Under the pieces are notes generated by a model. That model searched no databases, was not told the DNA's origin, and was given only the letters and a program-made list of their open reading frames with translations. From IMG/VR virus record IMGVR_UViG_3300042398_000572, positions 1-48,028 of that record: 48,028 nucleotides of DNA, one strand, 5' to 3'. The stretch is from a virus. Shown here one piece after another: positions 42,359 through 48,028 of the stretch. Position numbers and translations under genes: made by a program. Each line of letters opens with the position of its first letter. Positions within the stretch are counted from its first letter, which is position 1.

Positions 42359-42939
42359 TGGCGAGACCAACATTTCATAATATAAATGATTTTTTATCTC
42401 AGATTAGAACAACTAATTTCGCAAGATCAAATCGATTTGAAGCATTCTTTTTACCGCCTCCTTTTATGACTGATCATCAAACAAGTCAAGGAGAATCGCC
42501 AAAATTAATTTCCATGATGGTTGAAGACGCAATGTTCCCAGGAATGCTGGTTGGAACTAGACCACTAAGAATAAACAACCTGAACGAACAGCGTGCAAAT
42601 GCTATCGATTTTGGCGGGGATTCTATTACGTTTACGTTTTTGTGCGATACATCTTGGACAGCAAAAGATTTCTTCGGAGACTGGATGCGCAAAATCATAA
42701 ATCCATACTCGAGATATGTTAGTTATCCTGAAGATTACTACTCAGAAATTGATCTGGTGTCATTGAATCAAGAAGACAACGTTATTGCACATTGGAGAAT
42801 TTATGATGCATTTCCCAGATCCATCGCACCAATAACTGTTTCTGCGACCAATTCAGAAGTTCTCAGAATGCCTGTGACTTTCGCGTATAAGAGATGGGAA
42901 GTTATTGGCGCATATGACCCAGCGGGTGAAGAAATTTAA
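42358..42939 (+). CDS. 54: Tail-tube-fold baseplate protein, gp54-like
   Basis: 193 residues. The pattern FARSNRFEAFFLPPPF, MMVEDAMFPGMLVGTRPLRI, NNLNEQRANAIDFGGDSITF, TFLCDTSWTAKDFFGDWMRK and a final TFAYKRWEVIGAYDP follows the tail-tube fold shared by T4 gp19 and gp54. Given its place next to gp26 and tape measure genes and away from gp18-gp19, the tail tube initiator gp54 is more likely than the main tube protein. T4 gp54 is longer (320 aa), so the assignment is tentative. Confidence 0.72.
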   Translation: MARPTFHNINDFLSQIRTTNFARSNRFEAFFLPPPFMTDHQTSQGESPKLISMMVEDAMFPGMLVGTRPLRINNLNEQRANAIDFGGDSITFTFLCDTSWTAKDFFGDWMRKIINPYSRYVSYPEDYYSEIDLVSLNQEDNVIAHWRIYDAFPRSIAPITVSATNSEVLRMPVTFAYKRWEVIGAYDPAGEEI

Positions 42940-42963
42940 AATTTAAATATTTTGGAGTAAATT

Positions 42964-43650
42964 ATGGCATTACCTACAATTGCAGTACCAACATTTGACG
43001 TTGACGTATATTCAACAAAACAAAAAGTATCAATGAGACCATTCCTCGTGAAAGAGGAAAAGATTTTAATTCTGGCAGCAGAGTCCAACCAAAGAGCAGA
43101 TATGGTTCGCGCAATGCAGCAGGTCATCAACTCTTGCTCTGAAGGTAGGATCGAAGCAGAGAAACTACCATTCTTTGACATACAGAATATCTTCATTAGA
43201 TTGCGTTCGCAGTCTATTGGTAAGGATTCTGAGTTTAATTTAATTTGCGGCGAGTGTGGTCATAAAACTCCAACCATCCTAGATCTAGATAATATCGAAT
43301 TACAAATATCTCCAGATCACAAGAATAAAATTATGATCACTCCTGACATTGGTGTTATCATGAAGTATCCAACTGCAGAAGTTTTGGTCGACGACGACTT
43401 ACCTATCTTTGATTTAGTTGTGTCATGTATTGACAAAGTCTTCACACAAGATGAAATTCATGACGCGAAAGACCAAACCACTGAAGAAATTGTTACCTTC
43501 ATCGAAGGATTGACGAACGAACAATTTGAGAAGATCGTAGAATTCTTCGTAACTGCACCAAAGATCTTTCATAACATTGATTATACATGTTCGAAATGTG
43601 AAACAGAAAACACTGTAGTTGTGGATGGTGTCGAAAATTTTTTCGGATAA
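42964..43650 (+). CDS. 26: gp26-family baseplate hub / tail assembly chaperone
   Basis: 228 residues (T4 gp26 is 208). It fits the T4 gp26/gp51 family: DVDVYSTKQKVSMRPFLVKE, EKILILAAE, FDIQNIFIRLRSQSIGKDSE. Two CxxC pairs (C95-x-x-C98 in LICGECGH and C209-x-x-C212 in YTCSKCE) suggest a zinc ribbon. The gene lies two genes upstream of the tape measure, the place of tail assembly chaperones in tailed phages. Its last codons contain a -1 slippery sequence and the -1 frame is open into the next small ORF, so a fusion of about 284 residues is possible. A TTTTGGAG ribosome binding site precedes the ATG. Confidence 0.85.
   Translation: MALPTIAVPTFDVDVYSTKQKVSMRPFLVKEEKILILAAESNQRADMVRAMQQVINSCSEGRIEAEKLPFFDIQNIFIRLRSQSIGKDSEFNLICGECGHKTPTILDLDNIELQISPDHKNKIMITPDIGVIMKYPTAEVLVDDDLPIFDLVVSCIDKVFTQDEIHDAKDQTTEEIVTFIEGLTNEQFEKIVEFFVTAPKIFHNIDYTCSKCETENTVVVDGVENFFG
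43635..43644 (+). other. Candidate programmed -1 frameshift site
   Basis: In the reading frame of the gp26-like gene, A AAT TTT (43635-43641) overlaps T TTT TTC (43638-43644); both match the X-XXY-YYZ slippery rule. The zero-frame stop is six bases later. The -1 frame has no stop from here to 43817 and continues RITLSHDNL into the small ORF. A GGATGGTG sequence just upstream could act as an internal ribosome-binding stimulator. No strong downstream hairpin was seen. Confidence 0.7.
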
Positions 43651-43670
43651 CCCTTTCTCATGATAACTTA

Positions 43671-43817
43671 ATGAATTTCTACAAAATCAACTTTATTTTA
43701 ATGCATGAACATAAATATAGTTTGACCGAATTAGAGAATATGATGCCGTGGGAGAGGGAAGTTTACATAGGGATGCTAATGGCGCATCTTAAAAAGAAAG
43801 CAGAGAATCAGGACTAA
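43671..43817 (+). CDS. Small tail chaperone extension ORF (48 residues)
   Basis: Reads MNFYKINFILMHEHKYSLTE followed by LENMMPWEREVYIGMLMAHL and a Lys-rich end. The PWEREVY motif with a preceding helix is the kind seen at the C-terminus of tail assembly chaperone fusions. It has an ATG at 43671 but no ribosome binding site, and it is fully open in the -1 frame relative to the upstream gene from 43644, so it is probably expressed as the C-terminal part of a gp26 fusion. Independent translation by reinitiation is the alternative. Its stop overlaps the tape measure ATG (TAATG). Confidence 0.75.
   Translation: MNFYKINFILMHEHKYSLTELENMMPWEREVYIGMLMAHLKKKAENQD
43710..43717 (+). promoter_or_regulatory. 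Possible late promoter before the tape measure gene
   Basis: CATAAATA on the plus strand, 7 of 8 matches to the late consensus, about 95 bases before the tape measure ATG and inside the chaperone extension ORF. A weak match; it may be chance. Confidence 0.35.
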
Positions 43818-46045
43818 TGGAACAGCAAACTAAAGGTATCGGCAAGGAAAGTCAACTTTCTAAGATTGCTGCTGCAGTAAATCCAGGTTCGATGGCAGAG
43901 GCAAATCCTACTGCTACACAATCTATGATCTCAACTTTCATGCAAACTTTTGAGTCTTCAGCATTAGAAATGCGCGAAGAAACAAATGATGATCAAAAAG
44001 CATTGATCAAAACAATGATAGATGAGATCACCAAGTTACAAACTAAAAACATGAGTGAGTTTGAGAAGGCAATCGGTAAGATTGTTAGTATCACAAAGGA
44101 TCTACAAAAATCTGACAATCCGATCTTACAAAAACTCGGTAAAGAGATGGAAGAAAAATCTCGCGAGGAAGTAGTAAAGGCATCTGGGTATACATTAACT
44201 GGTGAAAAAGATACATTTTTAAATCGTCTTGGTCGTTCAGTTGGTATGAACACCGAAGAAGAACCGTTAGAAAAGAATAAACAAGGTATCGGTAAACTCG
44301 CCAAAGGATTCGGGTCCAGCATTGGTGGAACTCTAAAACGTGGATTTAATATCGCCGTAGGAAGAGAAGCACCTGAAGGCAGTTTCGCTGATAGTGTGTT
44401 TACTTCGGATGAACAAAAACGCGAACGCTTGATGAGCAGAATAGATTCTGAGACGAACAAAACTCAATCTGTATCTGCATCTGATACATTTAAGAAAGTT
44501 ATTGAAGAATACTTTAAAGAAGAAAAGCAGAAGTCAGATTCATCAGGAAAAGAAAAAAGAAATCCTTCGTCGGTTAACAGCGAGGGACAAGAAGATACAG
44601 CAGGTATCTCCAAAGATGCAACAATCGAAGCATTACAAAAAACTGCGGATTCTAATGTTTTAATACAAGAGTATTCTAATACCACTCAAGAAAAGACAAC
44701 TGAAACAGTCGAAGTATTGAAAGAAATACTAGAAGTGATTAAGAGAATGTCATCTAACCTCCAAAGTGGCGGTGGCGACGGTGGTGGCGATGATGATGAT
44801 GGTGGTATGGATATCGATCTCCCAGATAGAAGACGCAGACCAAGAAGATCCAGAGGAAGATTGCGTGCTCGCGCACGTATGGCCAGTCGCGCTGTCAAAG
44901 GTAGCAGAGCAGGAGGTATTGTTCGCGGATTAGTGAATGGTGCCCGATCAATAAGTGGACAGGGTATAAACGCAATTACATCAGGCGCCAGAGCAATAAC
45001 AGCGCCGATGGCACTTGCGGGAACTGCCGCAATTGCTGCAACAGGTTCGATTCTTTATGGTGTAGATAAGTTTATCAAGGGCACAAATATTGGAGCGAGA
45101 AAAGAGCAAGAAGAAGGGACTGCTAAATTTGGTTTAACTGGTAATAACACGGACGGGTTTTTTATTAATGGAAAACCAGCTGGTAAGTATAAAGATCTAC
45201 CAGAATATTATCAGAAGGTCGCCGATGGTTATGGTGCCAATAGCAGAGGTGGCGCAGCAGAACGTGCACGCGAATATGTTAAAACTCATAATCCTGATGG
45301 CAGTAAAAAGACTGAGAAAAAACCTGCTGCTGTTGAAAAGGATAAGAAAAAAACCGATGCCAAGGTAACTCCAAAGACACCAGCAAAACAAGTAACAACT
45401 CCATCACCAGCAAAACAAGTAACAACTCCATCACCAGCAAAACAAGTAACAACTCCAGATGAAATCGTAGTTACTGCTCCGAAAAAGAAAGCAGAAGTCG
45501 AGAAACCAAAGCAGGAAAAATCAACTGCGACTTCTACTGTCAAGGAAGCAACAGAACCAAAGAAGAAACAGGATCCAGCGCCTTCTTTAGATGCAGTTGA
45601 TAAATCCATTAAAGGTAAAGTTGCCGAGATAGATCCTAAAGGTCGCTGGGCGAAACTCAACGATGGTAAAATTGTAGATCCTGATTTTCCTAATGATGCT
45701 GATTCAAATAATTCTGCAGCGGCGGCATATAAGTTGAGTCAGAAAGCAGGTAAGGTCGAAGGTAAAGATAATAAAACAGGCAATCAAACAGGTGATCTAA
45801 TGTCACCAAAGAAAAAAACAATTGGTAAAACTGAAACAGGTAAGAACATAGATGGCGCTCTAATTGAGCAAGGCACTGCAGAAACTAAAGACAAGGTGCA
45901 AGTAAATGTCCCACCGCCAACAGTGATCAATCAAGGTGGTGGTGAACAAGCACAACCACAAATAACTTTCCCAGGAGGCGTAGGAAACGTTAGAACAAAT
46001 GATTCATCGTGGCAACGATTCCAAGATAGAAGAGCAGTCGGATAA
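43817..46045 (+). CDS. 29: Probable tape measure protein (gp29-like)
   Basis: 742 residues (T4 gp29 is 590). Evidence is position after the tail chaperone, length and composition: long helical stretches at the N-terminus (MIDEITKLQTKNMSEFEKAI), then GGGDGGGDDDDGGMDID at about 317-333, an Arg-rich patch DRRRRPRRSRGRLRARARMA, and a hydrophobic segment at about 394-417 (APMALAGTAAIAATGSILYG) that could cross a membrane. A Lys/Thr/Pro-rich linker with three repeats follows, and the end is NDSSWQRFQDRRAVG. It would set tail length and enter the host envelope on ejection. Direct similarity to T4 gp29 is not evident, so the name is by context. Confidence 0.72.
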   Translation: MEQQTKGIGKESQLSKIAAAVNPGSMAEANPTATQSMISTFMQTFESSALEMREETNDDQKALIKTMIDEITKLQTKNMSEFEKAIGKIVSITKDLQKSDNPILQKLGKEMEEKSREEVVKASGYTLTGEKDTFLNRLGRSVGMNTEEEPLEKNKQGIGKLAKGFGSSIGGTLKRGFNIAVGREAPEGSFADSVFTSDEQKRERLMSRIDSETNKTQSVSASDTFKKVIEEYFKEEKQKSDSSGKEKRNPSSVNSEGQEDTAGISKDATIEALQKTADSNVLIQEYSNTTQEKTTETVEVLKEILEVIKRMSSNLQSGGGDGGGDDDDGGMDIDLPDRRRRPRRSRGRLRARARMASRAVKGSRAGGIVRGLVNGARSISGQGINAITSGARAITAPMALAGTAAIAATGSILYGVDKFIKGTNIGARKEQEEGTAKFGLTGNNTDGFFINGKPAGKYKDLPEYYQKVADGYGANSRGGAAERAREYVKTHNPDGSKKTEKKPAAVEKDKKKTDAKVTPKTPAKQVTTPSPAKQVTTPSPAKQVTTPDEIVVTAPKKKAEVEKPKQEKSTATSTVKEATEPKKKQDPAPSLDAVDKSIKGKVAEIDPKGRWAKLNDGKIVDPDFPNDADSNNSAAAAYKLSQKAGKVEGKDNKTGNQTGDLMSPKKKTIGKTETGKNIDGALIEQGTAETKDKVQVNVPPPTVINQGGGEQAQPQITFPGGVGNVRTNDSSWQRFQDRRAVG
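45380..45457 (+). repeat. 27-bp tandem repeats in the tape measure gene
   Basis: Three head-to-tail copies (45380, 45407, 45434; the third is 24 bases long) encode PAKQVTTPS units. They are identical at the DNA level, so the array is recent and could vary in copy number. Confidence 0.9.
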
Positions 46046-46051
46046 TGAAAT

Positions 46052-46080
46052 GGGGGAGCGAAACGCTCCCCCAAGTTTTT
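46052..46080 (+). terminator. Terminator after the tape measure gene
   Basis: A perfect 9-bp stem (46052-46060 with 46064-46072) around an AAA loop, followed by AAG and a run of Ts. It separates the convergent tape measure and gp32 genes. The T-run is on the plus strand only, so it mainly stops plus-strand transcription; the hairpin could still stabilise the 3' end of the gp32 message. Confidence 0.88.
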
Positions 46081-47002
46081 AGTCATCAGCGAGACTCGAG
46101 AAGTAACTCATCGTGTCATCGTCACTGTCTTCTTTCCAAGGTGGACTGTCATCCGTTGCCTTAGCAGCAGGTGCATTACGCATCTTGGTTTCGACAAACA
46201 GTTCATCTTCAGCATCAAGCGGATTAACCTTCTCAGCAGTTGCCATACGAGCACCGCCTGTGAGAACAGCATTCATCTTTGCCTTCAGTTCATCATATGA
46301 CTTGAAGTTCGAAGGATCGAGGAAAGTGGCAAGCGAATGCGCATTCTTCCAGATCTGCTCCAACTTATCTTCATCATCATTGAGAGGTGTTGGACCATCG
46401 AATTCTGACTTATCGTAGTTACGATAACCTTCAACCTGACGAATGCGCAACTTGAAGTTAGCACCTTCCCAAAGGTCAAATGGGTTGACTGGTTTCTCAT
46501 CCTCAAAGGTTGGTTGCATTACATCCTTGATCTTGTCAAAGATTTTCTTACCATACTTGTAGAGGAATACCTTACCTTCATTCTCGGGATTAGCAGGGTC
46601 ACGAACGACCAGCACGTTTGAGATGTAAGAAAGACGACGCTTCTGCTTACGAGCAATTTCCTTATTCGCTTCGATACCTGAGTTCCAAAGTTCGGAATTC
46701 AGTTCGCCAACAGGATCTGGTTTGTTAATTGTGGTCAACGAGTTTTCGATATACCACTTTCCAGTTGGACCCTGGAAACCATGATCAAAGACGCGAACCC
46801 AAGGAAGTTCTTCACCTGCAGGAGCAGGGAGGAAACGAAGCACTGCTTGACCATTACCTGCCTTATCGACAGTTGGTTTCCAGAAGCGATCGTCGTCGCT
46901 ACGTTTTTCATTTGATGGGTTTGCGATTGACTCAACTGCCTTCATGAGTGAGTCGAAGTTTCCGCGATTCTTACGAAGTTCGGATAGTGAATTAATTGAC
47001 AT
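46079..47002 (-). CDS. 32: Single-stranded DNA-binding protein gp32, without zinc cysteines
   Basis: 307 residues (T4 gp32 is 301). It coats ssDNA in replication, recombination and repair. Seen: the core KAGNGQAVLRFLPAPAGEEL, VFDHGFQGPTGKWYIENS, SNVLVVRDPANPENEGKVFL, KYGKKIFDKIKDVM, LWEGANFKLRIRQVEGYRNY, and an acidic C-terminus (DDSPPWKEDSDDDTMS) that recruits partners. The T4 zinc ligands H64-C77-C87-C90 are absent; the protein has no cysteine at all. It is downstream of gp59 as in T4. Ribosome binding site AAGGA. Confidence 0.95.
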   Translation of the reverse strand: MSINSLSELRKNRGNFDSLMKAVESIANPSNEKRSDDDRFWKPTVDKAGNGQAVLRFLPAPAGEELPWVRVFDHGFQGPTGKWYIENSLTTINKPDPVGELNSELWNSGIEANKEIARKQKRRLSYISNVLVVRDPANPENEGKVFLYKYGKKIFDKIKDVMQPTFEDEKPVNPFDLWEGANFKLRIRQVEGYRNYDKSEFDGPTPLNDDEDKLEQIWKNAHSLATFLDPSNFKSYDELKAKMNAVLTGGARMATAEKVNPLDAEDELFVETKMRNAPAAKATDDSPPWKEDSDDDTMSYFSSLADD

Positions 47003-47031
47003 ATGTATTGTCCTTATATTTGCGTTGTATG

Positions 47032-47202
47032 TTAGTATTTGCGATTTGTATCATAATCATCGTAGTCATCATAATCTTCATCATGACTACTAGAGTATTT
47101 ATACAAGTTTTTACGGTGCTTGTTTGATTTATCAACACCTTTACGTACTTCTTTTACTCTGGGTTCAGAACCATAGTAATCTTTACTTCTTGAATTGCTC
47201 AT
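47032..47202 (-). CDS. Small charged hypothetical protein
   Basis: 56 residues from the ATG at 47202, which overlaps the gp59 stop (TAATG); an ATG at 47235 lies inside gp59. The sequence is basic in the middle (EPRVKEVRKGVDKSNKHRKN) and Asp/Tyr-rich at the end (DEDYDDYDDYDTNRKY). No fold was recognised. It lies between gp59 and gp32, so it may take part in replication or simply carry the gp32 promoter. Confidence 0.55.
   Translation of the reverse strand: MSNSRSKDYYGSEPRVKEVRKGVDKSNKHRKNLYKYSSSHDEDYDDYDDYDTNRKY
47096..47103 (-). promoter_or_regulatory. Late promoter for gp32
   Basis: Exact TATAAATA on the minus strand inside the small charged gene. The predicted start near 47090 gives a leader of about 88 bases to the gp32 ATG. 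T4 gene 32 also has late transcription in addition to earlier promoters. Confidence 0.65.
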
Positions 47203-47804
47203 TAACAGACCATTTGACCTTTCTCGTTGATCCATAGTTGAGAGAATTTCGCCCGATCGAAACGAACGAACGGACGATACTTAATTATCAAAAGATTTAA
47301 ATCATTCCAGATAAAATCGTTCAACAATTCAGTATTTACATTATACCTGAAATCTAGTAGTTTGTCAAGTATAATAACTGTTTCTAGTGAAATTTTATTA
47401 CCCAACAACATCCTGATTAGTATTGGATGTTGATTATTATATGAAACCAGAGGATCTTGTTCTGACTTCTCTGCTTCTAAGAGTAAGCGACTAATATCGT
47501 CTTTAAACATGTAAGACAATCTATCTTGTCTACCCTTCCACTTTTCATAGATGTCATCAGAATCTGCATTAAAGATGCCGCCGTTCTTATCTCCTGCTGC
47601 AAAGTTTGCAACAAAGTAGTTGATAATTTCTTGACGAGCGACGAACTTCTTCGCCAGTTTCCTGAATAGGAAAACATCTCTTCTTTTTAAGAAGGCAGAC
47701 TCTGACGACTTGACAGCACCTTTAGTAACGGTGATGTCATAAGACGCAGTAGTGAAATGTAGTTTAAGTGCCATATAGAGGCGATAAACTTCATATGCTT
47801 CCAT
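47202..47804 (-). CDS. 59: Helicase loader gp59
   Basis: 200 residues (T4 gp59 is 217). gp59 loads the gp41 helicase on gp32-coated forks. Features: YEVYRLYMALKLHFTTASYD, FLKRRDVFLFRKLAKKFVAR, FVANFAAGD, DDIYEKWKGRQDRLSYMFKD, HPILIRMLLGNKISLETVII and LDKLLDFRYN, all matching the all-helical T4 protein. The ATG overlaps the stop of gp33 by one base and gp32 is downstream, the order 33-59-32 known from T4. Confidence 0.92.
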   Translation of the reverse strand: MEAYEVYRLYMALKLHFTTASYDITVTKGAVKSSESAFLKRRDVFLFRKLAKKFVARQEIINYFVANFAAGDKNGGIFNADSDDIYEKWKGRQDRLSYMFKDDISRLLLEAEKSEQDPLVSYNNQHPILIRMLLGNKISLETVIILDKLLDFRYNVNTELLNDFIWNDLNLLIIKYRPFVRFDRAKFSQLWINEKGQMVC

Positions 47805-48028
47805 TAAAGTGGTAATTTCCCGCCAGATTTACGCTTCAGCATATTTAGTTCTTCTGCTTCTGCTCTAATCTTTTCTTTAAGAGAAGTGGTGAGTAAAACA
47901 GCAACTGACTCCATCTCAATATCTTTTTTGACACAATAGTCAAGAAGAATATCCAAACAAGGAATACCATTCTCGAATGATTGTTTCTCTATGAATTGAG
48001 AGAACTCAGTTGCTGAATTATACTCTTT
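47804..48028 (-). CDS. 33: Late promoter recognition accessory protein gp33, C-terminal part
   Basis: The last 74 codons are in the window; the start lies beyond the right edge. The visible part reads YNSATEFSQFIEKQSFENGI, then DILLDYCVKKDIEMESVAVL, LTTSLKEKIRAEAEELNMLK and RKSGGKLPL. It matches the helical core of T4 gp33, which bridges RNA polymerase and the sliding clamp for late transcription. Its presence agrees with the late TATAAATA promoters found through the window. The call relies on this partial similarity and on the 33-59-32 order. Confidence 0.8.
   Translation of the reverse strand, partial: KEYNSATEFSQFIEKQSFENGIPCLDILLDYCVKKDIEMESVAVLLTTSLKEKIRAEAEELNMLKRKSGGKLPL

Noticed and set aside
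42943-42950. TTTAAATA before the gp26-like gene as a late promoter
   Set aside because: The predicted transcription start would fall inside the ribosome binding site, leaving no usable leader.
46052-46080. Bidirectional terminator
   Set aside because: The hairpin is symmetrical but only the plus strand has a T-run after it, so I call it for the plus strand only.

Overview
This window is part of the genome of a T4-like myovirus, a tailed dsDNA phage with a contractile tail. It reads like a marine or cyanophage-type ("far" T4) relative. The gene content and order match the T4 virion core: gp17-16-15-14-13, gp8-7-6-25, gp53-48, gp4, gp54-like, gp26 and a tape measure, followed by the replication and late-transcription group gp32-gp59-gp33. 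DNA is moderately AT-rich, genes are packed with overlapping stops and starts, and several T4-type late promoters (TATAAATA) are visible. I see no tRNA, rRNA, CRISPR array, insertion sequence or integrase. No photosynthesis gene is present, so the host cannot be named; a marine Gram-negative host is only an inference.

Layout. 1-3.1 kb (minus strand): head packaging and neck genes. 3.1-7.7 kb (minus): small tail-fibre or adaptor-like proteins and one 568-residue repeat fibre. 7.75-11.95 kb (plus): an inserted cassette of four related glycosyltransferases, a methyltransferase-like protein and a proline-rich coiled-coil protein. 11.9-13.75 kb (minus): a small operon with its own sigma70-like promoter, encoding a 2OG-oxygenase-fold protein, another glycosyltransferase and a coiled-coil protein. 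13.8-18.6 kb (minus): two paralogous fibres made of Gly/Asn/Tyr tetrapeptide repeats and two small proteins. 18.6-41.1 kb (minus): baseplate and hub. 41.1-46.05 kb (plus): gp4, small basic protein, structural protein, gp54-like, gp26-like tail chaperone and tape measure. 46.08-48.03 kb (minus): gp32, a small protein, gp59 and gp33.

The most striking part is the hub. Three consecutive genes carry three different predicted envelope hydrolases on hub scaffolds: an SGNH esterase fused to a gp27-like protein, a GH19 muramidase/chitinase-like domain on the gp5 OB-fold, and an M15 zinc peptidase at the end of a separate gp5-like needle. T4 has one gp5 protein with one lysozyme domain; here that protein is split into two genes and extra enzymes have been added. 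Second, the gp26-like gene ends in a canonical -1 slippery sequence and the -1 frame stays open through the following small ORF up to the tape measure gene. This is the layout of frameshifted tail assembly chaperones.

The other main observations are a shared C-terminal DGGTY tag on neighbouring fibre proteins, face-to-face late promoters at two strand switches, and a GGSGY beta-repeat spread over three adjacent baseplate genes. All functions are inferred from sequence and remembered family features; no searches were run.
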